Positions 9,211-18,485 are shown, numbered from the stretch's first letter. The stretch is 64,000 bases of DNA from CAZNMF01 sp035547155 (GCA_035547155.1 DASZVJ010000034.1:1-64000), one strand, 5' to 3'. Numbers and translations are program-made. Notes: generated by a model not told the origin, from the sequence alone.

Positions 9211-10821
9211 CTACGCTGTCTGTGGCAGGACCGGCAGACGCGCGCGTCCGAGCGTGCGGCGGATCAGATCGGCCACGCCGTCCGTGCTCTTCTCGATGCA
9301 GTAGATGCGGTCGAAGATGTAGAAGAACTTCGCGACGGTCGACGGCGCCGCGCGCCGGCCATCCGGGGTCAACGCCGTCTGGAGCGCGGCGCCAATCTGA
9401 TCGAGATGGTGCACGTCGTGCGTGAAGCCGAGGCCGCCGTAGTACGCGTCGCCGAGGACGACCGTCTCCTTCCCCATCATCAGCGCCTCGAGCCCCGCCT
9501 GCGAGCACACCGTGACGCAGACGTCGCTCTGCCGGATCAGCCCGTACGTGTCGAACCGGTTGTCGTGATCGATCACGCAGCGATCCGATTTCGACGCGAG
9601 CTCCCAGAACGATCGATCCTCCCGCAGCGCGTCGATCGTGAGGCCTTCGTACGAGAACTCCGCGGGCGGAAAACGCCGGCGCATCATCGGGCTGCCAGGG
9701 CGCTCGCGCGGGTGAATCTTCAGGACGAACGTGCAGCCGTTGGCGAGCGCCCACCGTGCAGTGGTCTTGATGGCTTCGACCTGCGATCCGACGCGCGAGT
9801 TGAAGAGAATCGACGAGTCCGTGAGCACGTTGGCCAGATAGAGCACCGTCCGTCCCGGCGTCGTCGAGCCCGGCCACTGCGTTTGCGGGGATCGATGATC
9901 GTCGCGCTTGCCCTCCTTGACCGACGACAGATAGGCGCGCACGTGCGCGGCGGCGTCATCCGCGTCCACCAGATCGGCCCAGCGCCAGTAGTAGTTGCGC
10001 GCGGGAATCTTGTTGACGGCGATGCCCGCGAGGTCGTCCCAGACCATGCGCGCGCTGTTGAAGCTGTTCTCGAGCGCAAGCACGCGAATCCCTCGAAGCA
10101 CCGCGAGATAGCGATACACCGCGCCCAGCGTGATGTGGCCCTGCGGAATGACGATGGCATCGGGCCGCACGCGATCGAGCGCGCGGCTCACGACCTTGGC
10201 GGCCGCGGCGGCGCAGCGCATGTGCTCCTCGATCGATTGCCAGTGCTGCGCATTTTCCAGATCGAGCCGATCCGGCGTCACGCGCAGCGTCACGCACGTG
10301 TCGAACACGCTCGCGTCGTACAGCGGCACGCCGCAGTACCGGATAGTCCGGTAGTTCTCGCGATCGATTGCGACCGAAACGGGCGGCCGCGTGTGCGCGA
10401 CACGTGCGGACACATAGCGAATACCCGCCTCCTCGCACGATTGCCGCAGCCGCGCGTAGTCGACGCCGAACCAGTAGTCCTCGAGTTGCATCACGACGGC
10501 CTGAGACGCGCTCGGAGGCTGCCGTCTGAGGATCGACACCGCGTGGCCCGCCCACGCGAACTCTTCTTCGTTGACCAGGCCGAGGCTCTCCAGCTGCGCG
10601 CAGATCTCGTCGTGCGCGCTGCTGGCGATGGCGACGAACAAGCCGCGGGACAGCTCGGCCTCGAGGGCCTGCGGATTCCGCACCGGCAGGCCTTCGACGA
10701 TGCGTCCCCACTTCCCGGGATCGTTGTCGACGATGTACGACACCGGCAGATCGGCCGGCCAGTCGCGAAGCGCCAGCCGGCCGCCTTCGGAGGCGCCGAA
10801 GATGACGATGGTCGGTGTCAT
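9211..10821 (-). CDS. Capsule-synthesis-like glycosyltransferase with N-terminal Rossmann domain
   Basis: Predicted 536-residue cytoplasmic protein. The N-terminus (IVIFGASEGGRLAL, about residues 4-120) is a Rossmann-like domain of the kind found in sugar-modifying enzymes. The rest resembles capsule-polysaccharide synthesis glycosyltransferases, with VIPQGHITLGAVYRYLA, then FVLKIHPRERPGSP and CSQAGLEALMMGKETVVLG near the C-terminus. The reading frame is open further upstream, but the start was set at the ATG at 10821, which overlaps the stop of the preceding GT4 gene as ATGA and implies translational coupling. A similar Rossmann-like domain sits in the middle of the double GT4 protein. The sugar is unknown. 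Confidence 0.78.
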   Translation of the reverse strand: MTPTIVIFGASEGGRLALRDWPADLPVSYIVDNDPGKWGRIVEGLPVRNPQALEAELSRGLFVAIASSAHDEICAQLESLGLVNEEEFAWAGHAVSILRRQPPSASQAVVMQLEDYWFGVDYARLRQSCEEAGIRYVSARVAHTRPPVSVAIDRENYRTIRYCGVPLYDASVFDTCVTLRVTPDRLDLENAQHWQSIEEHMRCAAAAAKVVSRALDRVRPDAIVIPQGHITLGAVYRYLAVLRGIRVLALENSFNSARMVWDDLAGIAVNKIPARNYYWRWADLVDADDAAAHVRAYLSSVKEGKRDDHRSPQTQWPGSTTPGRTVLYLANVLTDSSILFNSRVGSQVEAIKTTARWALANGCTFVLKIHPRERPGSPMMRRRFPPAEFSYEGLTIDALREDRSFWELASKSDRCVIDHDNRFDTYGLIRQSDVCVTVCSQAGLEALMMGKETVVLGDAYYGGLGFTHDVHHLDQIGAALQTALTPDGRRAAPSTVAKFFYIFDRIYCIEKSTDGVADLIRRTLGRARLPVLPQTA

Positions 10822-11846
10822 GAGACGCGCGCGTAATCCGCGCGTGCAGGCGCCGTGAGACGTGACGGCCGATGGCGCTGCACGAGCGCAGCCACTTCCG
10901 CGACGCCATGACTCGTCCGAAGCACGGTTTGCGCGCGCAGCGCCCGCGCTTCGCGCTCGGCGGGTGTCGCGGCACGGACGGCGCGCAGTGCCGCCGCCAC
11001 TTGATCGGCCGACGAATAGGCGCAACGCTGGCCGTCCGCATAATACGAGGGATCGCTGCAGAAGACTTGCGGCACCATCTCGTGCGCGATCGGCCAGCTA
11101 TCGGCGGCCCGCACGAGGTCGCAGTGTCCACCCCACGCGTTGGCGACGACAGGCAGTCCGGCAAGCACCGCTTCGGCGACGGGCAGTCCGAGACCTTCGC
11201 CGAGACTGGCCGTGACGTATGCGTCGTGACGCCGGTACAGCGACAAGAGATCGCTGCGATCCAGATGATCGGCGATGAGCACGATGTCCGTGCGCGGCGG
11301 CCGCCACGTACACGACGGCGAGACCTTCAGCGTCAGCATCGCGTCGCCGCTCGCGGGAAACGCGCGCATGAAGCCGTCGATCAGCAGATGGAAGCCCTTG
11401 CGAAAATGGGCCTCGCCGATCGACAGCAACCGGAACGGCGGCGGCGCCGTCCACGAGGTCTTCGGCGGCATCCGCCGCGCGGCGACGGGCGGCGGCACGA
11501 AGTCGATCGGCGCCGTGACACCGGACGCGCGGAGCGTCGACGCGACGTGCGTCGACGGCGCCCAGACCGACTGGAACGTGTTGAGCGCGGCGACCCACGG
11601 CGCGGGATATCGATCCCACTCGTGGAACACGACCGCCGTGTTCAGCGCGTCAGGAACGGGCCGCAGCAGCGGACCGATGGTGTGGTGCACGACCCACGCG
11701 CCCGGCAACGGACTGCGATCGGCGGCCGCGTACGGCATGTCGAGCACGCCGATGCCGGCCTCCGTAAACGCCTCGCGATAGAGCTCCGCCGCCTCGACGT
11801 AGCTCGGCCGATCCCGATCGACGAGAAAGATTGCCTGCCGGTCCAT
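10818..11846 (-). CDS. GT4 family glycosyltransferase
   Basis: GT-B fold glycosyltransferase of family 4, 342 residues from the ATG at 11846; an ATG 11 codons upstream is possible but precedes the homology. The N-terminal half is atypical, while the C-terminal half shows the family pattern: LLSIGEAHFRKGFHLLIDGF followed by a tail with GEGLGLPVAEA, an E-x7-E motif that holds the nucleotide sugar. It overlaps the next gene by 4 bp (ATGA). It follows the Maf-like gene after a 168-bp gap, so it may have its own promoter. It presumably adds a sugar to the glycan made by this locus. Confidence 0.85.
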   Translation of the reverse strand: MDRQAIFLVDRDRPSYVEAAELYREAFTEAGIGVLDMPYAAADRSPLPGAWVVHHTIGPLLRPVPDALNTAVVFHEWDRYPAPWVAALNTFQSVWAPSTHVASTLRASGVTAPIDFVPPPVAARRMPPKTSWTAPPPFRLLSIGEAHFRKGFHLLIDGFMRAFPASGDAMLTLKVSPSCTWRPPRTDIVLIADHLDRSDLLSLYRRHDAYVTASLGEGLGLPVAEAVLAGLPVVANAWGGHCDLVRAADSWPIAHEMVPQVFCSDPSYYADGQRCAYSSADQVAAALRAVRAATPAEREARALRAQTVLRTSHGVAEVAALVQRHRPSRLTAPARADYARVS

Positions 11847-12005
11847 ACGGAGCCTGCGGCAGTGCAAGGCACGGACCACCCGCCGCGTGGGCGTCGCCGC
11901 GCGCAGAATAGCGAGAGATCGGGGCGATTGACGACGAGAGGGACGTGAACGTGGGCGCCCGACCGACAGGATGTCGGTGAGCCGACAATCGAATCCTTTC
12001 GGAGC

Positions 12006-12025
12006 GGCGGACCGTTAGGTCCGCC
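12006..12025. terminator. Perfect hairpin over the stop codon of the Maf-like gene
   Basis: GGCGGACC, loop GTTA, GGTCCGCC: an 8-bp perfect stem with a four-base loop that contains the TAA stop of the minus-strand gene. There is no T-run after it, so it is not a canonical intrinsic terminator. It may instead be a REP-like element or protect the 3' end of the mRNA. Confidence 0.45.
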
Positions 12026-15000
12026 CGCTGCGGCCGCGGTCCTCCGAAAAGCGATTTAGCTGGTCAACGAAGTGCTCGAAGATCAGGACCTGATCGTCGA
12101 CGGTGCCGACGACGAGCGAACGGCCGGCCCAGACCGCGCGAAACGGATAGTAGGCCGTGAGAAACAACGTCGTACCGCCTGCGCCTTCGAGCGTGACGAG
12201 GTCCGCCTCGGGATATGTCGTCGCGATCCAGCCCGGTCCCGTGGACCGAGAGCCAGACGCACCGTATGGGCCGAGCGCGCGCGGCTCGAGACCGCGCGCC
12301 GGATGCCAGAGCCATCCTTCCGTCAGCAGACGCCGTTCGTACGACGTGCTCGTCGGGCGTGTCGACGGATCGAGCAAGAGTCCCGCCTCGCTTGGGCGCA
12401 GATCGAAGCACGTGAGATCGGCCGTGAGCTCGACGCGTGCGTCGCCCGGCGCCCACGATGCGAGCCCGCGATCGGGACGCACGTCGGCCGGCAGAAATCC
12501 CCAATACACGCGATCGTTCCACCACGCGCCCCACGACGGATTGAACGGGAGATCCTCGATCGTGGGCTCGCCATGCGCGGATCGCCGGTACATCACGTAC
12601 GGCGCACCGGCAGGCGTGATGGCGCGTCCGTTCGCCCACGCGACGGCGCCATCATCCCCGAACGGCAGCTCGGAGAGAATCGGCCGCGGCCACCGACGAT
12701 GCGGCGTGATGCGTCCGTCCTCGTCGACGACGACGCTCTCGGTGCCGTTCATGGGCACGCAGATCACACCGCGATCGATCGCGTAGGCGACCGTCCATCG
12801 GCGATAGCGATCGGTGAACAGCACGCGAGGACGCGCGACAATCGCCGGCGGCACGATCGATCGCGGCGCGCCCGATCGATGGACGATCGACGCACGGATC
12901 GTCGGTGAGGCGATGGCCGGCAGATCGACGCGATCGTCAGCATGCGCACGCACGACGCCAGTCATGACGCGCCCGAGCGCCGACTCCGCGATCGGCAACG
13001 ACACATCGAAGGCCGTCGTTGTTCCGCCAAGCTCGACACGGAACGAGACGTCGATGCCGTCCGTCGCGCGACGGGTCTCCATCGCCGCGCGCGACGCCGC
13101 CTCGAGGCCGAGCAGGCGCTCGAGTGGATCGCGGATCGCATCGTCTGCCTCGAGGCGCGACCAGCATTCGAGCCATTCACGGATCAGCGACACGCCGGCA
13201 TACGGCGTACGTGGCCGCGATGCCGCGTCGACAAATGCGTCGCCGGCCGCCTCTCGGCGATCGCCGTCATCGCGCGGCTGCACCGTACGCGCGAAAAACG
13301 CCGTCTCCACGCCATCTGCACGATCGCGCCAGGCGCGCGCGAGCAATGCCTCGATGATCGCGACCCGCCAGCGCAGCGTCTCGGGCCAGTCATACACCGC
13401 CGTCGCCGGATCGGCCGCCTTGGTCTTGCGCACGACCGGTCTGTCACCGATGAGGGCCAGCTCCTCGCGCACGTGCGAAAGCAACGCCGCGGCTTCGCGC
13501 AGCCATCGCTCGCGGTCGGCCATCGCCGGTTCGATCTCATCAGGACCGGCACCGGACACTGGCGCTGGCATGCCGTTCATCGCGGCGCGCAGACGCGCCA
13601 GCGATTCAGGAAGCTGACTCACGATCTCCATCGAGCACGCGGACGACGTCGTCGAAGACGACATTGCGTCGGCCGAATCGCCGGGCAGCTTGGAGCGGCC
13701 GTCCAATTCACGCAGCGCGTCGTCGATCGCGGCGCTCAGCACAGCCGGATCGAATCCGTCACCGCTGAACTCTGCCCATCGCGCCAGCAGCGGCGTCGAC
13801 GTGCCAGCGGACATCGCGTCACGGGTCCCGCGCAAGGACGTCGCGAGATCGGGCACCCGCGCATGCACGCGCGGGCGGGCACACGCGGCGATGGCCGGCA
13901 CGTCGATCGCGCGCGTCAGCGCCGTCTCGACCGATCCCTGCTCGATGCCGCTGCCCACGAGAATGCCGCCACCCGTCGCGTTGATCACCCGCCGGCCTGA
14001 TCGCTGCACGCGCGCGACGAGCCAGTCCCTGAACGACACGAGCGCGGGCGTGGTCTCGACGTCCCGGCCGTCCACGTCTTTCGCCGTCACGCGCGGCGCC
14101 GCAGAAATCTGCCGCTGCCAGACGTCCTCGAGCCGGACGGCGCGCGCCGTGTCCAGCGCCCAGTCGAGCTCGTACGTCGTCCCGCGCGCATACGGCCGTC
14201 CGCCGGGAAACGACAGATCGGCGCCGACGATGACGATGGGATCGCAGCCGGCAAGGACGGCGACCTGAAACGCCGCCGTGAGCACGGAGCCCCAGACGTC
14301 GATTTGTCCGACGTCGATGCCGAGCGCGTTGAGCCACGGCCACGGCTCGTGATTCGACACGCGATACCAGAACGTCCGCTCCTCGAACACACGTGTGGCT
14401 CGACGATCAATCGCCGACTCGCTCACGAGCCACGTGCTCGCGCACGCGGGCAGCGACAGAAAATGGCGCGCGTTCAGCTCGCTTGGGTCGACGCCGACCA
14501 CGAGCGGCGGCGCGATGCCGCTCGCGAGCAGCGGCCGCAGCGCCGTGTCGCACGCGATGAGCAGCGCGCGTCGATCGACGTCGCGCAACCGCGGCAGCGC
14601 GCGATCCAGCGACGGACCGGCCGCCGCGATCACCGCGGGTACGCCGCGATAGACATCCGTCAGATCGCGCATGTCGCAGCCGCGCGCGATCGACGGGACA
14701 TTGCGAATCGCGTTGGCGAGATACCGTGGCGCAAACTTCCGGCGTGCTTCGCGATTGCTCGCGACGCCGAGCAGGATCTTCTTGAGAACCTGGGCGGCCT
14801 GCTTCGCGGCCGGCGTCGGCTTCAGCTGCGGATGCAGCAGCACCGGTGGCGATCCGGACGTGCTCGGAAAAATGCGCCAGGCTTCGTCGGCGCCGGAGTA
14901 ATCCGGACCGGCGAGATACGCGAGGCGCTCGCCTTGGCGCCAGGCTGACCACGTGGCCGACGCGAGGAATATCTGCGCCGCAGCCGGATCCGGCTCGAGC

Positions 15001-15164
15001 ACGAGCACGTGCGTGTCCGGCGCGTGGCGGGCCAGGGCGTCGAGCACGTCGCCGTCACCGCCGCCGACCAGCACGATGACGGCGGGCACGGCCGCGCCCT
15101 TGAGCTGGGCCGTGAGCCATCGCCACGCGGCGGTGATTCGTTCTTCGTCGTTTCGAGCGGTCAC
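12015..15164 (-). CDS. Maf/DUF115-like glycosylation protein with propeller-like C-terminus
   Basis: Large protein of 1049 residues. An N-terminal Rossmann-like region (about 25-100, VLVGGGDGDVLDAL) is followed by a DUF115/MptE-like domain (about 155-340) with the signature AAGPSLDRAL and VVGVDPSELNARHF. This is the core of motility-accessory-factor proteins that add nonulosonic-acid-type sugars to flagellin. A middle region of low similarity follows, and the last 280 residues look like a beta-propeller made of short strand repeats. Maf proteins usually have about 600-700 residues, so the C-terminal extension is unusual. There are no flagellar or nonulosonic acid genes in the window. A role in glycan transfer is inferred from the neighbouring glycosyltransferases. 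It starts 54 bp downstream of the methyltransferase gene. Confidence 0.75.
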   Translation of the reverse strand: MTARNDEERITAAWRWLTAQLKGAAVPAVIVLVGGGDGDVLDALARHAPDTHVLVLEPDPAAAQIFLASATWSAWRQGERLAYLAGPDYSGADEAWRIFPSTSGSPPVLLHPQLKPTPAAKQAAQVLKKILLGVASNREARRKFAPRYLANAIRNVPSIARGCDMRDLTDVYRGVPAVIAAAGPSLDRALPRLRDVDRRALLIACDTALRPLLASGIAPPLVVGVDPSELNARHFLSLPACASTWLVSESAIDRRATRVFEERTFWYRVSNHEPWPWLNALGIDVGQIDVWGSVLTAAFQVAVLAGCDPIVIVGADLSFPGGRPYARGTTYELDWALDTARAVRLEDVWQRQISAAPRVTAKDVDGRDVETTPALVSFRDWLVARVQRSGRRVINATGGGILVGSGIEQGSVETALTRAIDVPAIAACARPRVHARVPDLATSLRGTRDAMSAGTSTPLLARWAEFSGDGFDPAVLSAAIDDALRELDGRSKLPGDSADAMSSSTTSSACSMEIVSQLPESLARLRAAMNGMPAPVSGAGPDEIEPAMADRERWLREAAALLSHVREELALIGDRPVVRKTKAADPATAVYDWPETLRWRVAIIEALLARAWRDRADGVETAFFARTVQPRDDGDRREAAGDAFVDAASRPRTPYAGVSLIREWLECWSRLEADDAIRDPLERLLGLEAASRAAMETRRATDGIDVSFRVELGGTTTAFDVSLPIAESALGRVMTGVVRAHADDRVDLPAIASPTIRASIVHRSGAPRSIVPPAIVARPRVLFTDRYRRWTVAYAIDRGVICVPMNGTESVVVDEDGRITPHRRWPRPILSELPFGDDGAVAWANGRAITPAGAPYVMYRRSAHGEPTIEDLPFNPSWGAWWNDRVYWGFLPADVRPDRGLASWAPGDARVELTADLTCFDLRPSEAGLLLDPSTRPTSTSYERRLLTEGWLWHPARGLEPRALGPYGASGSRSTGPGWIATTYPEADLVTLEGAGGTTLFLTAYYPFRAVWAGRSLVVGTVDDQVLIFEHFVDQLNRFSEDRGRSGRT

Positions 15165-15218
15165 GAGATGGTGAATCCGTGTCGCGTGCGTGTGGCGCCC
15201 ATGCGTCGTGCAACGGAT

Positions 15219-15992
15219 CTACGTTGACGGCCGGCCGGGCTCGCGCACGATGAGCGCCGCTTCCGGATCGACGCCGTAGCGCTCGCGCACGTCCTTGATC
15301 GAGATGAACTCATCGAAATGCCGGATGATATCGCCGATTTTGCCGATCCAGTCGAATTGCATGCCCGTCTGCATGCAGAGCTCGTAGAGCGCTTTCCATT
15401 CGCCTTGCTCCCAACTCGTGTAGCTGACCAGCTCGTCGAAGACGATGACCGTGCCGGCCTGCAGGCGCGCGCCCAGCGCATCGAAGATCGTCTTCGTCGA
15501 GGAATACAAATCGCAGTCGACGTGCATGAACGCGATGGGCTCGTGCGCGATCTGCAGGAAGGGCGGCAGCGTCTGATCGAACCAGCCCTTGATCAACACG
15601 ACGTTGTCCGCGACCTCCGGCATGACACCGCCGCGATCGAACGCCGAGGCCTTCTCGAATTGGCCGAAGCCGCGATCCCAATCTTCCGGCAGGCCCTGGA
15701 AGCTGTCGAAGCCGAACACCGCACGGCGCGTATGCTCCGCAATCGTGTTGATCGAGGAGCCGCTCCACACGCCGAACTCGAGCCACAACCCCTTCGGGAT
15801 GTTCAGCTCGTCCTTGTGGTCGAGCATGTAGCGCAGCAGCCGCCCTGGCTTGTATTTGCCGGCAATCGGGATGCGCGGCACCGCGTTCATGCGGGACAGC
15901 TCGATGTCCGTGAACTGCGCGAGCGTCAGACTGCGCGCATTCGGCCTCGTCCAGTAGCCAGGTTCCTGCGAAATCGGGATCAACGTGCCCAC
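15219..15992 (-). CDS. TylF/MycF-like class I SAM methyltransferase
   Basis: SAM-dependent O-methyltransferase of the TylF family, 257 residues. It shows LWLEFGVWSGSSINTIAEH (SAM-binding glycine-rich loop), the family hallmark GFDSFQGLPEDW, and a metal-binding MHVDCDLYSST followed by IVFDELVSY. Relatives methylate sugar hydroxyls on antibiotics or surface glycans. The gene starts the run leading into the Maf-like gene and follows the CHY zinc-finger gene after 6 bp, so all may be on one transcript. Methylation of the locus glycan is inferred from this context. Confidence 0.85.
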   Translation of the reverse strand: MGTLIPISQEPGYWTRPNARSLTLAQFTDIELSRMNAVPRIPIAGKYKPGRLLRYMLDHKDELNIPKGLWLEFGVWSGSSINTIAEHTRRAVFGFDSFQGLPEDWDRGFGQFEKASAFDRGGVMPEVADNVVLIKGWFDQTLPPFLQIAHEPIAFMHVDCDLYSSTKTIFDALGARLQAGTVIVFDELVSYTSWEQGEWKALYELCMQTGMQFDWIGKIGDIIRHFDEFISIKDVRERYGVDPEAALIVREPGRPST

Positions 15993-15998
15993 GCCGGA

Positions 15999-16343
15999 CT
16001 ATGCAATCCGAAAATAGAAATGATCGTGATTGCGGCACTTGGGATTGAACGCCGCATGACACGCCGGACAGTGCGCGCCGCTGTCGAGGTACGCGCGGAT
16101 GGTCAGCTCGGCACCGCACGCGCCGCAGCGGATTACGGGCTGATCCCACGCCTCGGCCGGCCAGACATCCGCGTCGTGATCGGCGAGCGCCTCGTGACAG
16201 TCCTTGCACGCGTAGTAGACGCCGCAGCACTTCATCTTGATGGCGACGATATCCGTCGGGCCGTGGAAATGCGCGCAGCGGCTCTGCGCGTCCATGTCGA
16301 CCCCGCGGACGTCGTCGATCGTCGCCGGCACGTCAGTCGCCAC
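15999..16343 (-). CDS. CHY zinc-finger protein
   Basis: Small zinc-binding protein of 114 residues. The CHY-type finger includes C23, H25, H27, CCGVYYACKDCH (39-50), H56, the pair C73/C76, and H91, C92, C95, H96, C103, H106 and H108, enough for about three zinc ions. Eukaryotic relatives are part of ubiquitin ligases, while the bacterial stand-alone form has no firm function. The start overlaps the end of the GH18 gene by 11 bp, so the two are likely co-translated. Confidence 0.85.
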   Translation of the reverse strand: MATDVPATIDDVRGVDMDAQSRCAHFHGPTDIVAIKMKCCGVYYACKDCHEALADHDADVWPAEAWDQPVIRCGACGAELTIRAYLDSGAHCPACHAAFNPKCRNHDHFYFRIA

Positions 16344-17376
16344 CGTTGCGGCGCGGCGCCGGCGGCGGGATGCGCGGCGCGGCGGGATCGAGATTCCGCT
16401 GGATGACCTTCAGCAGCGAGTGCGGCGAGGCCGGATCGTCCTGCGTCAGCTCCCAGATCATCGCGCCGCCGTACTGCGCGCTGAGCTGCGTGAGACGCGC
16501 GACGGTGTTCTCGCCCTGATAGGTGAAGACGGCGCCGTCGCGGTACGCGCCGCCGCCGACGGTGTCGACCGCCCACGCGTTCGGATAGCTCGCGAGCAGC
16601 GTGCTGTAGTTGTGGAAGCCGATGCCCAGCGTCAGCTTGTCCTTCGGCACGTGCTTGACGTTCGCCCACCACGCCATGTCGGCGACGCTGCGATCGTACG
16701 ATCCGTAGATCATCACGTTCACGATGTCGAAGAACGGCAGGACGTCGTCTTGCGTGCCGGCCTGGATGTACTGCGCGACAGCCGCAGTGACGAGCCTGCC
16801 CTTCGGCTTCAGCGTGGCCGCGAGCGTCCTGACGAACGTCGTGAACGGGACGCCCATCTGCGTCGGCTGCTCGACGTCCACGTCGACGCCGTCGATGCCG
16901 TGCGCGTCGAGGTACGCGTCGATCGCGGCCGTGAGCTCGGCGGACAAACCCGCGTTGTAGAACTGCATGATGCGGCGATCGCCGCCGTCGCCGCCGATCG
17001 AGATCAGCACCTTCGTCCCGTGCGCGTGCGCCGCGTCCACGATCGCCTTCAACGCATCGTCGGTCAACGAAGCGTTCGCGGCCAGCGTCATGTCGCTCTT
17101 CGCCGTGCACGCGCCATCGCACAACGGCGGATTGACGAACGCGAGATTGAGATGCGTCATCTTCTCGAAATCGAGCGTCTTCGCAACGGCGCTCCAATCG
17201 AGGTTCTTGTAGACGCCGAGATAGCCGACCAGATACGGGTGCGGATTGGGCGGGCCGTCCGGAATCTGGCAGGCACACGGCGCGGCATTCTGCGCGCGAA
17301 GGACGGTGACGCCGCAGATGACAGTCGCGGCAACGGCGAGCGACAGCGCGATCGTTCGAGTACGCGTGATGACCAT
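16333..17376 (-). CDS. Secreted GH18 glycoside hydrolase (chitinase-like)
   Basis: Exported family 18 glycoside hydrolase, 347 residues. A signal peptide (about residues 1-29, ending VLRAQ) precedes the TIM barrel. The second conserved strand reads KVLISIGGDGGD and the catalytic strand reads GIDGVDVDVEQ, a complete DxxDxDxE motif with E169 as predicted acid catalyst. Proteins like this cut beta-1,4-linked N-acetylglucosamine polymers. No chitin-binding domain is seen. It is followed by the CHY gene on the same strand. Confidence 0.88.
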   Translation of the reverse strand: MVITRTRTIALSLAVAATVICGVTVLRAQNAAPCACQIPDGPPNPHPYLVGYLGVYKNLDWSAVAKTLDFEKMTHLNLAFVNPPLCDGACTAKSDMTLAANASLTDDALKAIVDAAHAHGTKVLISIGGDGGDRRIMQFYNAGLSAELTAAIDAYLDAHGIDGVDVDVEQPTQMGVPFTTFVRTLAATLKPKGRLVTAAVAQYIQAGTQDDVLPFFDIVNVMIYGSYDRSVADMAWWANVKHVPKDKLTLGIGFHNYSTLLASYPNAWAVDTVGGGAYRDGAVFTYQGENTVARLTQLSAQYGGAMIWELTQDDPASPHSLLKVIQRNLDPAAPRIPPPAPRRNGGD

Positions 17377-17413
17377 GGCAGGCGCGCCTCAGGACGCGCC
17401 GGCCGTGAACGTA

Positions 17414-17776
17414 TCACTCCGTCTTCGTTCTGTCGATGCGCGCCAACGTGACGACGAGGACGAGGATCAGGCCTGGATACGTCGCGGCCCACGCCGGACC
17501 GTGGATCAGCCACGTCGCGGTCGCGCCCGTGAGCGTCACCATCAAAATGCCGATACCAATCCTCGCGAGCGGCGGAATCCAGAGCGCGACGAGTCCGGCG
17601 ATTTCCGCCACGCTGACGACGACGGCGCCCCAAGAGGGATAGCCCCACGCGGCGAATCGCTGTCCCCAGTCGGCAGGATGCCGCAGCTTGATGGCGATCG
17701 CGGGCGCGAACAGGAGTGTGATGACGACGCGCAAGACGACGATCGCGAGACGACGTGCTGTCGAGGCCTTCATCAT
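17414..17776 (-). CDS. DoxX-like membrane protein
   Basis: Small four-helix inner-membrane protein of the DoxX-like family, about 120 residues. Start chosen at tandem ATGs (17776 or 17773), which have GGAG four to seven bases upstream; the open frame extends 16 codons further. Helices lie at about 8-25, 45-63, 70-90 and 92-110. It follows the SdpI-like gene by only a few bases and is probably the third gene of that operon. Function in this group is poorly defined. Confidence 0.75.
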   Translation of the reverse strand: MMKASTARRLAIVVLRVVITLLFAPAIAIKLRHPADWGQRFAAWGYPSWGAVVVSVAEIAGLVALWIPPLARIGIGILMVTLTGATATWLIHGPAWAATYPGLILVLVVTLARIDRTKTE

Positions 17777-17828
17777 CGGGCTCCAGGTGATGTACGAGCT
17801 CGTCTTGTGGTCGCCGATGGACAACCGA

Positions 17829-18485
17829 TCACGTCGTCGTCGTGGCGCCGGCGCGCCTCGCCGAGACGCGGACCGCCAACACGCTGCCAGCGAGCGCCAC
17901 CGGCCCGACGCCGAGAATGAAGCTCGTGCCGGCTGGTGCGGGCACGGCGATCGCCGCGAGCACGACCAGCAGGCCGGTGATCACGACGAGATGTCCGATG
18001 AGACGATGCGTTCGGATCCAGATCGCGCGGTCGGATAGCGTACGCGACGTCCGAATGCCGATCGCGAGATTCCGCCGCGTCCGCGGCAGCAGATTGCCGA
18101 CGCCCATCAGGGTCAAGCCCAACATCAGCGGCACGACGCGCGCCGCCCACGTGCGTCCGACGAGCAGCCCGAGGCTTCCGGCGAGCATCGTCGCGTGGAC
18201 GCCCATGAGGAAGGCGACGACGCGCAGCATGATCGCGTCGTAGATCGACACCATGTCTGTCGAATCCGGCGCTTCGATGGGATGACGGACCACCAGGCCG
18301 CGCAGAAGGACGTCTGTCGTCAGCGCGGCCATCGGAAACAGGAACGCGGCCGACATGTCGTCGATCCACCTCGCCGCCGAGCCGACCGGCGCCTCGTGTC
18401 CTGGAAATCCGGCGCGTAGCGCCGCGACTCCCATGGCCGCGCCAATTGCGCAGAGGACGACGTGTGAGAGCCGCCAGATCCGCAT
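17829..18485 (-). CDS. SdpI-like membrane protein
   Basis: Polytopic membrane protein of the SdpI family, 218 residues with six hydrophobic segments. The C-terminal half carries the family motif GNLLPRTRRNLAIGIRTSRT followed by WIRTHRLIGHL. In Bacillus subtilis SdpI confers immunity to the SdpC killing factor and sequesters the repressor SdpR at the membrane. Its ATG directly follows the stop of the ArsR-type gene, with AGGAG inside the end of that gene, so the two are coupled. No SdpC-like toxin gene is nearby, so an envelope-stress or immunity role is an inference. Confidence 0.82.
   Translation of the reverse strand: MRIWRLSHVVLCAIGAAMGVAALRAGFPGHEAPVGSAARWIDDMSAAFLFPMAALTTDVLLRGLVVRHPIEAPDSTDMVSIYDAIMLRVVAFLMGVHATMLAGSLGLLVGRTWAARVVPLMLGLTLMGVGNLLPRTRRNLAIGIRTSRTLSDRAIWIRTHRLIGHLVVITGLLVVLAAIAVPAPAGTSFILGVGPVALAGSVLAVRVSARRAGATTTT

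Noticed and set aside
185..15992. A complete capsule or O-antigen locus
   Set aside because: There is no polymerase, flippase, Wza/Wzc-type export or sugar-nucleotide synthesis gene, so only a partial or unusual glycan locus can be claimed.
17829..18485. The SdpI-like gene as a toxin-immunity system with a hidden toxin gene nearby
   Set aside because: I looked on both strands from 16 to 24 kb and found no small secreted protein that could be the toxin.
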